Shown: in pieces, positions 1 to 12,285 of the stretch
How positions within the stretch are numbered: the stretch's first letter is position 1
How the letters are laid out: every line of letters begins with the position of its first letter
DNA from: Hygrocybe punicea
Lineage: Eukaryota; Basidiomycota; Agaricomycetes; Agaricales; Hygrophoraceae
Reading direction: 5' to 3'
Length of the DNA: 64,000 bases
NCBI GenBank assembly: GCA_963556145.1
Contig: OY744465.1
Location: forward strand, 1,612,001-1,676,000
Program-made: the position numbers and the translations under genes
Notes under the pieces: generated by a model
What the model was told of the DNA's origin: nothing
The model's database searches: none
The model's input: only the letters and a program-made list of their open reading frames with translations

Positions 1-1004
1 AGCTCTCACTCGAGGATGGCGATTCGATCTTCAGATGTCAAATGGAACGTCGCGGCCAGATGAGGGACATTTATTTCATACATAAGTTGACCGGTAGTTG
101 TCGCATTGCTGGTAATCTGCGCGGCGGCTCACTGGTTGGGATTGTGACAATGCCATTCGTCGATGCGATCACAAAGGTTCGTTCCGGCGGCCCCTCGGGG
201 TATGAAGGCTCCTGTGCCAAGAATGAGTCATCCCTCGTGATTTCGCCTGACTCTTCCATCTGCGATGTACTCTTCGACATGTCGGCAGTTGTTTAAGAAA
301 TGGCCTAACTCGCCACAAAAGTTGCAGCTCTTGTCGACACTATTGGTTCGAGGTCCATCTTGAGCATGAGCTGGAGTCGCGCAGACAGTGTGCTGTTGAT
401 CACGATTGGGGTGCGCTAGTGCTTTGATGAGGGTTGTCACGAACCTATCCATTATCTGCACGAAGTCCTCAGTTTTTACTGTCGGCTGCACACTTGTATT
501 CTCGATAGTCGGCAACGCGGTCGCGACAGTATATAATGTGGGTAAACTTCCATGAAGGACGTACTGCGCAGCGGCATGTATATCTAGGAGGGGGTAAGGA
601 TCGTCAGGGAAGTGATCGGGAAACTTGAGCTCCAAACGATGCTTGATAGACTGCCATAACAGCTCCTGAAAGCCTCTGATGAAAGCGCGACTAATCTCGG
701 CGTCGGAGATGCGACCTTTCTTGCGAAGGAAAGACGTGACGTTGTAGAAATTTCAGAAATACGTGCCAAGCTCTGTCAAGTCGTGGATGCCAAGTCGCAA
801 CTGCTTGCCGATAAGTTTGTCCATATCAGCGATCAACCACTTTCTTTCATCTTCGGCACCCGGGTAAAGCTTTATGACTGTCTTCGTGAAGTCATCGTAT
901 GAGTGACCTACACCGCTTTCTGCAAGTTCTCCCCATAGGTCGGACGAGTTGATGTCGAGGTAATGTCTCGTGAATTTCTTCTTTTCTTCGTCATCGTCGA
1001 TCAC
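1..1004 (-). pseudogene. Ty3/gypsy-like gag remnant with zinc knuckle
   Basis: Read from 1004 down, the frame gives a gag-type capsid stretch (motifs YPGAEDERKW and LGIHDLTELGTYF), then a stop near 753. The reading resumes from about 750 to 228 in other frames (residues FPDHFPDDPYPLLDIHAAAQYVL). It ends with a CCHC zinc knuckle, CNFCGELGHFLNNC, near 300. Gag of this kind packages retrotransposon RNA. No protease, reverse transcriptase or integrase follows on this strand, and the frame is broken at least twice, so this is a dead fragment cut by the window edge or by deletion. The family call rests on the knuckle and the capsid wording I recognise from Agaricomycete Ty3 elements. Confidence 0.6.
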
Positions 1005-2440
1005 GCAGCTGGTGAATAAATGTTCAAGATCGTTGAAGTATCACTGAAGTTCTCTTGGTTGAGAGGGGGAAAATGTCGGAGCGGTTGCATGACCGCAAGC
1101 GGGCATTATAGGAGTTGTATGAGGTTGTGCGGCCATCGTAGATGCTGTTTCGGATAAGTCGGATGTAGTTGTCGATGAGGTAGAAACGGAACAATTTCAT
1201 GGGTGACTAGTAAAGAAACATGAGAGACTGCAATCGGAATTGATGTCGTCTAAGGAATCGACACATTGGAGAGCTGTTCGAAGTTCTTGATCGAGTGTAC
1301 GACGATTGGTAGACGTCGTCGATGATGAATCTTCGGTTGACGATGAGGGGGACGGGGGCGACAATGGACTGCTTGGTGGTCTTTGGGTAGCTATAGGCGA
1401 AAGGTCTCGAGGCCTAGATCGGAACTGATATCAGTGGGTCGCAGGCGTTGGTAGGGGTCCTGCCGTGATCGGTGATGGTGGTGAAGAATCTGAGGATGAG
1501 AGGGATGTTAACGGTGAAGAGAAGGGAGAAGGTGTAGAAGCTATTTTTCAAAATGAGAAATCACCCCCTCGCGGTGGGCTCCAAAATGATACACTAATCA
1601 AGGTGCTGTGCAATAACAACAACACTCTTCGACTGGTCAGATTGCGAGTAAGTGAAGTGGAATAACTTCTACGAGTCTTGCAACAATCGTGATTGATAGT
1701 GCGACTTTGGCGATTAAAGTCGCGGCAACTAAAGAAAATCGACGTAAAGAACTACGGTTGGGGATGGTCAAATGTGAGGAAAGTAAAGTCGTATTGGAGT
1801 TCGAATGGTATAACTGAGTGAGGAGACGGGAACGATACACTCTAGTTCGCTGTTTCTACGTGTAATTTAACAGCTATTTTATATGAAGACAGTCGGAGAT
1901 CGGAGATGAAGTGAGAAAGTCGTGTAAAGAAAGAAACCTAGTCTAATAGGGGTCGAAAGAAAGGACTGTGTATCAATCACATGTAAATGCAGCCAAAAGA
2001 GGTGGTGAAAGGAGGATGAGGATGATCCTGTAACAAAGGAAGAACAAAGGAGTTGGATGGAAGAAAGGGAATAGGTACTCTAAACAAGTTAGTGTATCTA
2101 AGATGAAACGGGGTGTTACTGTTATGAAAGGCGAACTATTATGCGAGGGTCCGGGGCTCGATCCGATTCGGGGGTTTCTCTATCTTGGTCCGCGATGTCG
2201 TCAGAGATGATCGCAATACGATCGAGAAGTTGTACTAGTTGTCGCGAGCCATCGCAAAGTCGCAAGATGTCGGACTTGTTTTCAAAGGATAGTATAAATC
2301 TGTCCGATTCATCAATTCGGTGGTCAGCGCGTATGAGTGCATATCACCGGGTCACGGTAAACATCGTCCATGTACTCCGTTACGTGTTCCGCTCTTTCCG
2401 GTTCCTCTCCGGTCAATAGACCAAAGTTTGGCTGTGAACT
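1005..2440. other. gene-free degenerate stretch
   Basis: I see no convincing coding frame here. Short open frames exist on both strands but none carries a motif. The composition is rich in GAAG/GATG runs on the plus strand. It may be the remaining 5' part of the Ty3-like element to its left or the lost 3' LTR region of the copia element to its right, but I could not match it to either. Confidence 0.4.
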
Positions 2441-2914
2441 TTGCGTGAAGCCGGTACATTCGCTCCTGTGATGCGGTTTGAGATGTTACGGACGTTGCTC
2501 ACATATTCCGCAGTCAAGGATTGGGATATCCAGCAGATGGATATCAAAGGCACATACCTTAACGGATGGGTGAAGGAGGAGCTATACATGAAACAGCTGG
2601 CAGAATTTGAGGATGGAACCGGATGGGTTTGCCGCCTCATACGCCCTATATATGGTCTCAGGCAAGCCGGAAATGTATGGAACATGGATTTCGATAACAC
2701 AATGAAGGAATTTCGTTATATGAGATTGCAGACCAACTACTGCGCGTACTACTATCAGGAAGGTGAAAACTTTTCCATTGTACTCGTATGGGTCGACAAC
2801 CTCATGGCTTACGCAAACAACCAAGCAATGAATCAGCGGGTAATCAACCAGCTAAAGGAAAAATACACAGTAACTGTCATTGGAAACCCAACGTTACTGC
2901 TCGGAATCCATATC

Positions 2915-2927
2915 AAACGAGACCGCC
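2915..2927. repeat. left target-site duplication of the SINE
   Basis: AAACGAGACCGCC, identical to 3653-3665, immediately before the tRNA-like head of the SINE. Confidence 0.9.
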
Positions 2928-3652
2928 GGGGCAGGGTAGTATAGTGGTCTACTGCTCCGCACCTGAAGCCAGGCTATGCCATAAGTGCTGGGGTTCAAAC
3001 CTGGATCTTCCCATGTTTTCACTTGAGGCTGGGAGTTCTGACCATCTGACTCTTTGTACCTTGATGTATCATCTGTCTTTGTGATCAAGTTGCATCAAAG
3101 TTTGACCACATCTGTTGTCAAATGCCTGCAGATTTGAATCTTACATCTGTTACTACTGTTCCTTTGCTTCTTATGACAATCTTCCTGAATTAACTTCTCT
3201 CCTGCTAAAAATTCTAACAAAAGCTCTGCTTCCCTCCTTCTCATTAGGTGCCTCTGTGAGGATGGAGTTGACAGGGTGGGAAGTGGTTTGGGAAGACTGG
3301 TGCTGGTAGGGTGGAAGTGGTGTGGGAAGCATAATTCACTGTGTTGATAATGCATGGGTGTCAGTCTGGGGATAGTAGTCACATATGTTGAGGTTTGGAA
3401 TGGGGTCTGGCTGAGGATGAAGTTAGATGGAGATAGAAGAAAAGGTCCTGGCAGTTAAAATGTGCAAATTATAGGGCATAGATGATTGTCTATAGGCTAC
3501 TTTAGGGGGGGGGTGTCCAGTCTATGGGCTTCTTATATAGTAGACCCAAGTGATCATGTTAAGTAAAACTATGTAGAAAAAACCCTGTATGTAAGGTCCT
3601 ACATAGGGTTCGCCCCAATGGACAAAAAAATGGAATCTAAAATAAATAAATA
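2928..3652 (+). mobile_element. tRNA-derived SINE inserted in the copia RT gene
   Basis: About 725 bp interrupts the copia frame. Its 5' end looks like a tRNA gene: a box A-like GGTAGTATAGTGG (2935-2947) and a perfect box B core GGTTCAAACC (2992-3001), spaced as in pol III promoters. The 3' end is an A-rich tail of TAAA-type repeats (about 3635-3652). It is bounded by an exact 13-bp direct repeat, AAACGAGACCGCC, at 2915-2927 and 3653-3665. That combination is the hallmark of target-primed insertion by a LINE-mobilised SINE. The body between head and tail has no coding frame I recognise. No partner LINE is visible in the window. Confidence 0.87.
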
Positions 3653-3665
3653 AAACGAGACCGCC
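3653..3665. repeat. right target-site duplication of the SINE
   Basis: AAACGAGACCGCC directly after the A-rich tail. Removing the SINE plus one copy rejoins the copia reading frame across LLGIHIKRDR. Confidence 0.9.
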
Positions 3666-4454
3666 AACAATGGAAAGTCACTCTATCACAAAGCCGCTAT
3701 ATCCGGAAGATCCTCATGAAGGCCGGAATGAAGGATGCCAAGCTGGTATCAACCCCAATGGACCAGAACACAGTCCTATGAATAAACAAAACCAAAACCG
3801 ACGAGAACAAGCAGAAATGCACCTCGATTGAGTATGCGACATGAGTTGGAGAGCTCTTGTATGCTGCGCACGCAACAAGACCTGATATCATGTATGCAAC
3901 TGTAACTGTTGCGCAATTCACACGGAACCCAAGTCCGGAACACTGGACAGCACTCAAAAGAATATTCCACTATCTAAAGGGAATGATGGATTACGAACTG
4001 ACATACGGCGGAAAGGACCAACAGATTATGACGGAAACCGTTCATTACGTCGATGCCAATTGGGGATCCAACCCGCACCGGAAATCCATTAGCGGATATA
4101 TGTTCACGATTGCAGGGGGAGCCATAGCTTGGAGCTTGAAGAAGCAAAGCATGATTGCGTTGTCAACAGCCAAAGCGGAATATGTCGCTGCTACTCATGC
4201 CACAAAGCAGTTAATCTGGCATAGAAACTTATTGAAGGAATTGGACCTACTGTCGGACAAAACATCAATTTTACGATCTGACAATCAGGCCGTGATTGCT
4301 ATATCACACAACCTGGAATTCCACGCGCGGATGAAGCACATAGATATCAATCTACATTTCCTACGAGATCATGTCACGTCTGGTATCCTCAAAGTCACAT
4401 ATATTCCTTCAGAAGAAAATCTAGCAGACATATTTACAAAAGGGTTACCTCACC

Positions 4455-7260
4455 CATTTCGCTGAAATCCACTCCAGGCTTCTGCAAGAACCCCTGGGCT
4501 ACTAACCAGGCTTTGTGCCTAGTGATTGCACCCATCTCATTGCATTTCCGGTGGAAAACCCACTTGCTTCCAATGGCTTCCCGCCCCTCCGGTAAGTCTA
4601 CGAGTTTCCATGCCCATTTCTTGTAGCTGATCAAATTCCTCTTGCATTGCTACCTTCCAGTTCTCCCAATCTACAGCTTCCCTGGCTTCCTTTAAATCCC
4701 ATGGGTCCTTGTCGGTGAGACTGCTATCCTGCTGCATTGCGCTCAAGAATGCATATGCTATGGTTGTTTCCACGCTGACTTTTTCTTTTTGTTTTGCTGC
4801 GGATGATTCTGTTGGTCTTTGTACATCAAGCGGCTCACATATCTCGTGTTGTGTCATTTGTGCACACGGGTTGTTTAACTGTCGGTAGTCGCGGTCGACT
4901 CCTCGGGTTGCTCTCAGTGGGTATGTTATTTCGGTTTCTGGTCTGCGAATGGCCCTTTCCGGTGCCGTTACAGTGGGTTCTGGTGATTCCGTTGTGGGTT
5001 CTGGTGGTTCTGGAGTTTGTGAGTTGTCGGATTCACTCTGCTCCCCCTCGAATTGCAAACCTGGTAAGTTGGATACAATCTGGACTTCCTGCAATGCCCC
5101 ATCCTCGTGAAATGCAACATTCCGTGACATTTTAACAGTCCGCGTTGCGGCATCATAGTATCGGATAGCCTTCTGTGACTCCACAAATCCTATGAACTTC
5201 ATCTTAGCTGATCATGGTGCCAGCTTCAATCTCTTTCCACCTTGATATAAGACCCAAACATCACATCCAAACTCCCGGAAATGCGATACGTCTGGCTTCT
5301 TGCCAGTCCAGGCTTCATGCAGAGTCATTCCATCTAGAACCTTGGTGGGGGATCGGTTTCAAATGTATGCCACATGTGCAATGGCTTCTGGCCAAAGGAA
5401 TGCGGGCAGGTTTTTAGCGATCAACATTGCGCAGGCTAACTCCAGTAACGTGCGATTAAATCTTTCCACTGTTCCATGTTGCGAGGGTGAGTAAGGGGCC
5501 ATTGTTTCGATGACAATTCCCTTCTCCGCTGCCCATCTCTCGACTTCCTTGTTGACGAGTTCCTTTCCGTTATTGAACCGCAAATATTTAGGGTTTCGAT
5601 CAAACTGCTTCTCAATTGTGTTAACATAAGCCTTGATGCGTTCCATCGCCTGGCTTTTCCATTTCATGAATAAAGTGGTTACAATGCGTGTCGCGTCATC
5701 CGTGAATGAGATATAGTATCTTGATCCTCCGATAGACTCTACACGTGCTGGGCCCCAGACGTCGCTCAAAGTCTGCTCTCTGGTGACTTTGGATCATCCA
5801 TCAGCCTCTTTCGGAAATGGCTGGACAGCTTGCTTCGCCTGAATGCAAGCCTCACAGGTTCAGGAAGGGACACTCCCTTCATTGATTTCTAGACCCGTGA
5901 CTAACCCCTTTCTTTGCAGGGTCTCAAGTCCACTCATTCCGATGTGTCCATATAGGTGGTGCCATTTTTCCCAAGACATTTTCTTTGGCGTGGCTACGTT
6001 TTCCTTTTCCGGCGTGTGGAATTGCACCCAGGCGTTCAAACAGTATAGTCATCCATCTTTCCGGCCTGATCTGACAAGTTTATTCTCCTTCATATAGAGC
6101 CTGCATATTCCGTTGCGGAAGTTAACCCATCCGCCACTTTCATCAAATCAGCTCAGCGATAGTAGTGAGTTCCGTGACTCTGGTACATGTAGTACGTCTC
6201 ATAGCTGATTCTGTACATCCTTTCCATCCACTGTGAAGTGCAAGACGATGGTTCTGCGACCAAGAGCTCGAGTGGCTACCTTTCCTAGTCCTTGAACAGT
6301 AGCTTTGTCCAGAGTTTTGTACGTGATAAATGTGTTTCGGGAATTGCTGATGTGACTTGTTGTTCTGGAATCCAGTAACCAATCGTAGTTTGAAATATTG
6401 TCTGTATTCACTGCATATGCTACATCTTGTAACATATTATTGACATTGTCCGCAGCTTGATTCGAGCAGTTCTGTGGGTTTCCACCCTTTCCGGCGCCCT
6501 TTCCTTTCCCTTTCGGCCCTTGCCCTTCCTTTCCGCCACCTTTATACCAGCAGTCCTTCACCATATGTCCCTTTTTGTGACAGTTGAAGCATTCCATTTT
6601 GGAATCGGCCGCTTTCTGCTTTCCGTTACCCTTTCCGTTGCGCTTTCTGGTGAACCTCCCGTGCATAGCGACATTGTTAGGATCTCCGCTGCGCTCATGG
6701 CGCCTGCGGTCTTCCTCTAATAGGATCGCGACTAGTTTGTGTGATGTCAGTGACGTTCCATTGTGGTGAACGCGGCCTTTGTAGGCGCAGATTCGGGGTG
6801 TGCAAGTTCTTGTCATTGGGGTAAAAACCCAAAACTCAGCTTGTTTGTAACTATGTACACAAGCCACTATATAGGTACTGTATAGTATCATCGCAAAGTC
6901 TTTGTCAGAAACAAGGCTTCCCATCAAGTGGAGTTCCTCCTGCAGTTTCCAGAGCTTCAATATGTGCTTGATTAGGTCGAATCCTTCTTCGGCAATCGAC
7001 CGGTACAATGCGTGTCACGTCACTAATATTCTGAGCTTCCCCCTGGATTCCTTTACCAAGGTTAGCTGTTTCCACATCTCACTCGCCATGTGTGTGCCAA
7101 TGATGTGTATCATTTCTGCGTCACCAATTGCGAGCTCGATCCGCATCCTCATCTTGGCGTCTCCACTGCACCATTTCTTCATCGCCTCGGATTCCTCTGA
7201 TGTTGGATGCGTCCGCCGGGACCAGTATGATCCCGATGTGTGTGTGACTTTGTCTGTCAT
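4455..7260 (-). pseudogene. Ty1/copia gag-protease-integrase half
   Basis: On the minus strand the element runs from gag at 7260 downwards. It has an N-terminal gag, a zinc knuckle CFNCHKKGHMVKDCW (near 6590) and a protease-like DWLLDSRTTSHIS, where the usual DSG/DTG is DSR. The integrase core follows (SDVWGPARVESIGGSRYYISFTDDATR; SQHGTVERFNRTL, 5769-5359). Next is a connection domain, and the start of RT ([15 protein letters not shown]) at about 4634-4455. The frame is broken into at least four pieces (7260-7015, 7008-6199, 5769-5359, 5202-4455). RT stops exactly where the text TFAPV should follow; that piece lies at 2450 on the other strand. Confidence 0.85.
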
Positions 7261-7330
7261 AGTCGGCTAAGTATACAAGGTGGTAGTGCGATGTTCGGAG
7301 GTGCATGATCGTGTTTCTGTCAAAGCCGTT

Positions 7331-7344
7331 CAGGGCTCATAACC
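7331..7344 (-). other. primer-binding site (half tRNA-iMet type)
   Basis: The plus-strand CAGGGCTCATAACC matches the anticodon stem-loop of eukaryotic initiator tRNA, whose CAU anticodon lies in GGCTCATAACC. Fungal and Drosophila copia elements prime with a half-tRNA-iMet. The same word is at 27061-27074 next to an intact LTR. It lies about 70 bp upstream of the gag start of the dead copia element. Confidence 0.75.
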
Positions 7345-7600
7345 TATTGGAATATATAGTTGCAGTGGTTGTTGACCGCTAAGATATTTTGTGTGGAATG
7401 AATTATTATTTGCCTCTCTCTGAGAGGGCTTTTATACTACTAGCTAAATCTACTAGAAGTTTCCTGTGGTAAGTAGAATACATGCTGCGCTTCAGCATTA
7501 TTCATCGGACAGGTGGGTTTGAGTTCCGGGGTCACGTGATATGGATTACCTGATCGTTTCAATGATAAGGGCTTCCCCAAGTTGTATCATTATGCTGGTA
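7345..7600 (-). repeat. probable decayed 5' LTR of the dead copia element
   Basis: By position, an LTR must abut the primer-binding site. The expected terminal dinucleotide is changed (TATTGG instead of TGTTGG). I could not find a partner LTR on the other side of the element, so the outer end is only a guess. Confidence 0.35.
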
Positions 7601-7772
7601 AATGCTAAAATGATGCCAATATGGCACTGAAATGATAATAATAGATATCCATATAACAGGATGGCATGGTATGACCTAATCCTAATACAATTCTGGGCCA
7701 TTGTAAGACTAGATAATAGCCATCCAGGCTGATTAGCTGATGCAAACTCCGCCTTCCATCTTCACCGTGACC

Positions 7773-8311
7773 ATGGTCAAGGGCTCTGACGTTCTCCTCA
7801 TTCTCGTCAGTATTTCCCAATGTGGGACTGCCAGCACAACCTATTCACCTAATCCCTATTAGCTTGCTTTTCTCTTTCCCCCCGCAGCAGCAGGCTTCAT
7901 CACTGGGTGCAGCGTGGATCTCCTGATCAACATCTTTCTGTCCATGTACGAACTCTTCCCACTACTTGTTGCTGTTGACGGCGACTAACCGACAACCACT
8001 CTTAAGACTTGGCTTCATTCCGGGTCTCCTTGTAAGTTCGGGCTTCCTCCTACATGCTGAATGACCATGGATTGATTGGCCGGGCACTTCCCAAAAAAAA
8101 AAAGCATGCATTCTGGCTCATATACAAGAAAATGGAAGCCGAAGAACGCTACGGCCAAGGTGGATTCCGATGTAAGCCTCCTTGCTCTATCACCGGTCGC
8201 AGCTGTCGCTGTAACACCATTCCAGATGTTGGCAACGGCCTTTATGAGCCACTTCCCTCCCTCACTGCTCCGGGACATGCACACGTCAATTACGGAGCTA
8301 CCAACGTTTGA
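7773..8311 (+). CDS. PMP3: PMP3/UPF0057 family small membrane proteolipid
   Basis: Five exons can be read: 7773-7805, 7863-7945, 8007-8031, 8105-8171 and 8226-8311. All four introns have GT-AG ends and join in frame. The product starts MVKGSDVLLIL, then LAFLFPPAAAGFITGCSVDL, the PMP3 signature of a proline turn followed by a G-C-S/D motif. A second membrane segment contains LGFIPGLLHAFWLIYKK. The tail, EERYGQGGF then GLYEPLPS and YGATNV, is a cytosolic extension longer than the 55-residue yeast protein, as is usual in filamentous fungi. Yeast Pmp3 sits in the plasma membrane and affects membrane potential and salt tolerance. The gene looks intact and is the first housekeeping gene right of the retroelement block. 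Confidence 0.9.
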
Positions 8312-8516
8312 GTAATACTCAGTGGTATGCCAATTTTACCTTCCACCATGCGAATTCGATTTCGGGTATTTAAGCTTCCGTGCAGAAAGCAAAACGAAAG
8401 TTGGGTATCATAACGTAAGTTGGGACAGATATGCAAACAAGAAAATGCATCAGAACTTCGTTACAAAGATCAAGCAATTGTCCAAAGCGTTAGTACTCAA
8501 AATCCTGATCAATAAA

Positions 8517-11500
8517 TTACTCCCCAGCAAACAAACGAATAATCATATACAAAGTCGACCCCATAAACCGAATGACTGCGATGAACGATGACGTTAGCAC
8601 CCATCTGACTGCCACAATAACGGAAATGCTCACAGGCGAGGCCAGCCACCGAGAACAACAAAAATGACATGTAACCATTCACAATAGCTGCAGCACCTTT
8701 GTCTGTTACTTTGCCGGTCGCCGTGCTGCACCAAACAATTTAGACGTCGCCAAAATCTCACAAACAACTAACTTACACTATCGCCGCGGCCAAAAGCGCC
8801 TGAAGCAAGTAACCCAAGTTTAGCATACCAACGACTCGGGAAAAAGAGCGCAGCATCTTACATTTGTCAAAGTCCACGCTAACAAAACCTAAAAAATAAT
8901 TATATAAGTCAGTATCCCAACGTCGTCGTATTTATTTTCGCCCGGCAGAGTCACTCACACTACAAACCAGCAGCCGCACCAGTCAGTAAGGCGCAATCCC
9001 AGAAAACAGAAACACCCACTTGGTCCTGAAGGTTCTATAATAGTCCTCCTGTTGTGTCGCAGCATCCACCTTCGCCTCCGCTTTAGGCGGCTTGGTGGAC
9101 AGCACGGCTATCGCATCCTCATACGCCGCATTGATATCCGTCTCCGCAGTGGGCACCGCTACCTCCACCTCATTCTTGTTCTTGCCCGTCTTGACGACTC
9201 CCAAGTCCGTACTAACTTTATTGTCGCCCTTGGTGCCCCACGACACGTCGTGCACGTTCGCAAACTAGGTTTAAGTAGGAGTATGTCAAGCATAGTGACT
9301 CGCAAAGGGCAGAATAGTAGCAGAGCACTTACTGCATAGACGTTCAGGACAGCTATATAGGACGGGGCCATGAGCAAGTATTGCACAAAGGACGTAATCA
9401 TGTGCCAAGGCTCGAACTATACGACACCATTCTCATTTAGCCTAATTCATCATATCGATGCTGTCGTAAGGAACTCACGAAAATCAGAGAGGCAACAATG
9501 TACAACCCGAGCGTCGCCAACAAGGACAGAACGATATTCCGGAATATTGCGTTAGCGAATATATCGGTGAACTGTAGAGGCCGTCCTTGCACCGCCGATA
9601 TATTCTGGATACCTTTAAACGCAAGCAGGAATGCCGCCGCCTGCCATCAATCGAAAGTTTGTTCGTCAAGAAGAGCCAAACAATCCAATTGGAAGAGTGC
9701 ACTCACAGTCATATAAATCGTGATGAACCCAAAGCCGATAATCGCGAGTGTGTACCCCCACTTCGATCCCTGCGGTCGATTCCCAAGCGATAGGATGAAG
9801 CATAAAATAAGCAGCCCGCCATAACAGTACTCTAGCACAACATTGATGATGTGGATTGGGCCGAGCTTGAAACTCGGGTCCTCCATTGCTTCGCTCAGGA
9901 TCTTGAACGCAATGTAGTAGTTGCCCTAAGCAGGTAAAGAGAGAATTCAGAATAGAATGACAAGAGATAGCAGAAGCCTCACAAGTGCAAACCATGCAAA
10001 GATGAGATTGAACACCTGATACAACATCTCGATATGAATCCAAAACTTCCGGAAAAAAGAATGTGAAGAGCGGTAGATGTAATGGAAATGCACGATACTG
10101 TGGACCGCTGCAAAGAACGAGCCATTCAGCCACCGGCGTCGCTGCGAGATCAGCTCTGGCACCTGTACCATTGGTCAAGAACGACCTTGCATTTGAGCGT
10201 CACAATCACAACGCACCTGATCGGGGACGTCTGTCACCGCGTAGGAGGACTTGACGTAGTGTAGGATCCACGACCCACCACGCTTCGATACGAGCTCCCA
10301 GCACAGGATCTACAACTGATTCAGCCATTTACTTTTTCTGATATGTTGGCGACAATTTCTTACCCGATCTTCTGCAAGGTACATGTTCGCTGTGAAGATG
10401 TCTGCGCCAGCACCGTGCTAAATACCATCCCAAGTCAGCATCCGAACTCCAAGATGTTCAACAAACATTTGCTAACTAACCATCTTTTCACCGAGGAAAT
10501 ACTTCTGCAGGGGTCCCTCACCAACGGTGTCGTTCTGCAGAGCAATGTACCGGTATGCACTGAACGCTCCGGGAAGCACCGTAATGTATCCAAATACGGA
10601 TTCGCTGCAAATGAGCACAACTAGTCAATCTTATTGTTATGATTGGTGTTGAAATGGGACGTACAGAGGTTTATCCAGGATATTGGACATCTTGTACTCG
10701 AAATTCTGGGCCGCAACTACCATGAACGCACCGTATCAGCACTACACAGCACACCCATTTTACGATAACTTACCGAGCGGATTGAACAAATTTTGCCCGT
10801 ATTTGCCCTTGAGAGCTACGATTTCGCCACAAGCACCTCCAACATTCGAATTGATATCGAAGGCCTTCCAGAGATGGTAGATAGATGTCGGACCAGGCAT
10901 CGTACCTACGTCGAGGAGCACACAGACGTTCGGTTGCAGGACGGACCCAAAGGCATTGAAGAACCAGCGGTGTGAATTGATCTTCTTTTGGTTCTTTTCC
11001 TTGAGACAGAATATGATCTGCACAGGGACGACGCCTTTCTCCGCGCCTTCGATCTTCATTGAAGGAGTGACAGAGACTGTGGAGCAGACGTCAGATTGAC
11101 CAAGAAAGAGATTTGGTGTTGTATAGACACACCTTGTGCGGTGTATTCGTAGACATGCGCAGCGACGGGTTTGCCATTGACAATATTCTGCAATTACCTT
11201 GAGCTTCAAATCTATTGGGAAGATCAAATATTATCCCTACTTTTGCGATGCCATCTTGGTATGCGCCCAAGGTAGCAATAACGCTCAATGTTCTGGAGTT
11301 AATCTTCGCCCGGCCATCACTGACAATGCAAACAACGACTTTTTTCCATCCGTCCTTGCCCCACGTCTTGCTGCGTTCACGCTTGCACAAGTGGGCAACA
11401 TTCTTGATCACACCGTGCATCGTGCGGCAGAACAGCTCTTCGTCTTCGTTGTACATCGTCATGACGATGAACAACTCTGTACGGCGTGGCGGATCATAAT

Positions 11501-12285
11501 GCACCTGGCGTAGTGTGAATCCGGCGTCCTTGAAGTCGTTCGGGTCACAGGTCGCCGCAGAGTACCGCATGTGCGTGAACTCACGCTCGTTGCGTAAGGC
11601 GCACATGTTCAATAGCTTGGTAGGTACAGCGGAGTCGAGCACGAAATTGCCATGAAAGAGTCTGTTGGTTTTCTTGACGGTAAATAACACGTAAAACGAA
11701 ACCAAAAAAAAGGGTTATAAACGTACTCGACTTTCTTGATTGTCTTGTATCGCCGAGGGACACGTTGGGGGATGCGGCCGTAGCGAATGTGGGTCTCCGA
11801 CCGCCCGTCGTCGTCGTAAGCACCAGGAACAGGATGAACAGAAGCATGCGAGCCGTCCCGCCTCAAGAGAGGCATATCGCCTGTTTCACCAGCGTCATAC
11901 TCCTGGTCATCGCGTAGCTCGGTCGAGTGGCCGTATAATGACGGGCCTGGGGTACCTTGCAGAGGTGGCGGCTCATGTTGTTGGTACCGCGGATTCAAGT
12001 AGTCCGGTGGTGGTGGGGAAAGTGGATGAACAGGAGCTCCGTAGTTGTCACGTTGGATCGGTGTTTGATAAGTCGGAGGGGTAGAGAATGGGTCTGGAAG
12101 TGATACAAATGAGGGTGGATAAGGCTGGTTTTCATACGGTGAAGGACTAGGCTGAGGCCCGGGATAGGGATTATACCCATCGTTGTACCGGCCTCGTTGT
12201 GCTTCATCAGGCTGAAAAATAGTTCGTTATAGAGTGAAAGTTAAGGATAAATTAGACGATATTATACCTCTGGATAACGAGACAT
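8517..12285 (-). CDS. chs: chitin synthase, class III-like (GT2)
   Basis: The start at 12285 gives MSRYPE, then a GT-AG intron and a proline/tyrosine-rich disordered N-terminus to about 11750. The catalytic region follows: [71 protein letters not shown] and, near 10130, the [12 protein letters not shown] product-binding motif. Several transmembrane segments follow (about 10120-9650 and 8980-8520). The protein ends IIRLFAGE, the C-terminus I associate with class III enzymes. It polymerises UDP-GlcNAc into chitin at the plasma membrane. It is split by many introns, of which the last (donor GTGAGC) lies about 60-120 bp before the stop. I see no lesion; the class call is by recollection of the C-terminus and QRRRW context. 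Confidence 0.88.

Larger units (their letters stand above)
2441..4465 (+). pseudogene. Ty1/copia reverse transcriptase-RNase H half, inverted and split
   Basis: The frame opens with the RT text TFAPVMRFE and continues with DIQQMDIKGTYLNGWVKEEL, IYGLRQAG and WVDNLMAYANNQ, where VDNL stands in for the usual xVDD catalytic motif. It reaches LLGIHIKRDR at about 2927, is cut by a SINE insertion, and resumes at about 3666 with ILMKAGMKDAKLVSTPM. The RNase H and C-terminal part follows ([63 protein letters not shown]). In-frame stops near 3780 and 3840 show it is dead even without the SINE. The upstream gag-integrase half lies beside it on the opposite strand. Confidence 0.85.

Noticed and set aside
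2141..2419. 92-codon plus-strand frame rich in Ser/Arg
   Set aside because: No motif, no neighbour it could belong to, and it lies in degenerate retroelement surroundings.
2992..3001. Possible free-standing tRNA gene (box B GGTTCAAACC)
   Set aside because: The head lies at the exact 5' border of a 725-bp unit with a 13-bp target duplication and A-rich tail, so it is a SINE head rather than a gene.
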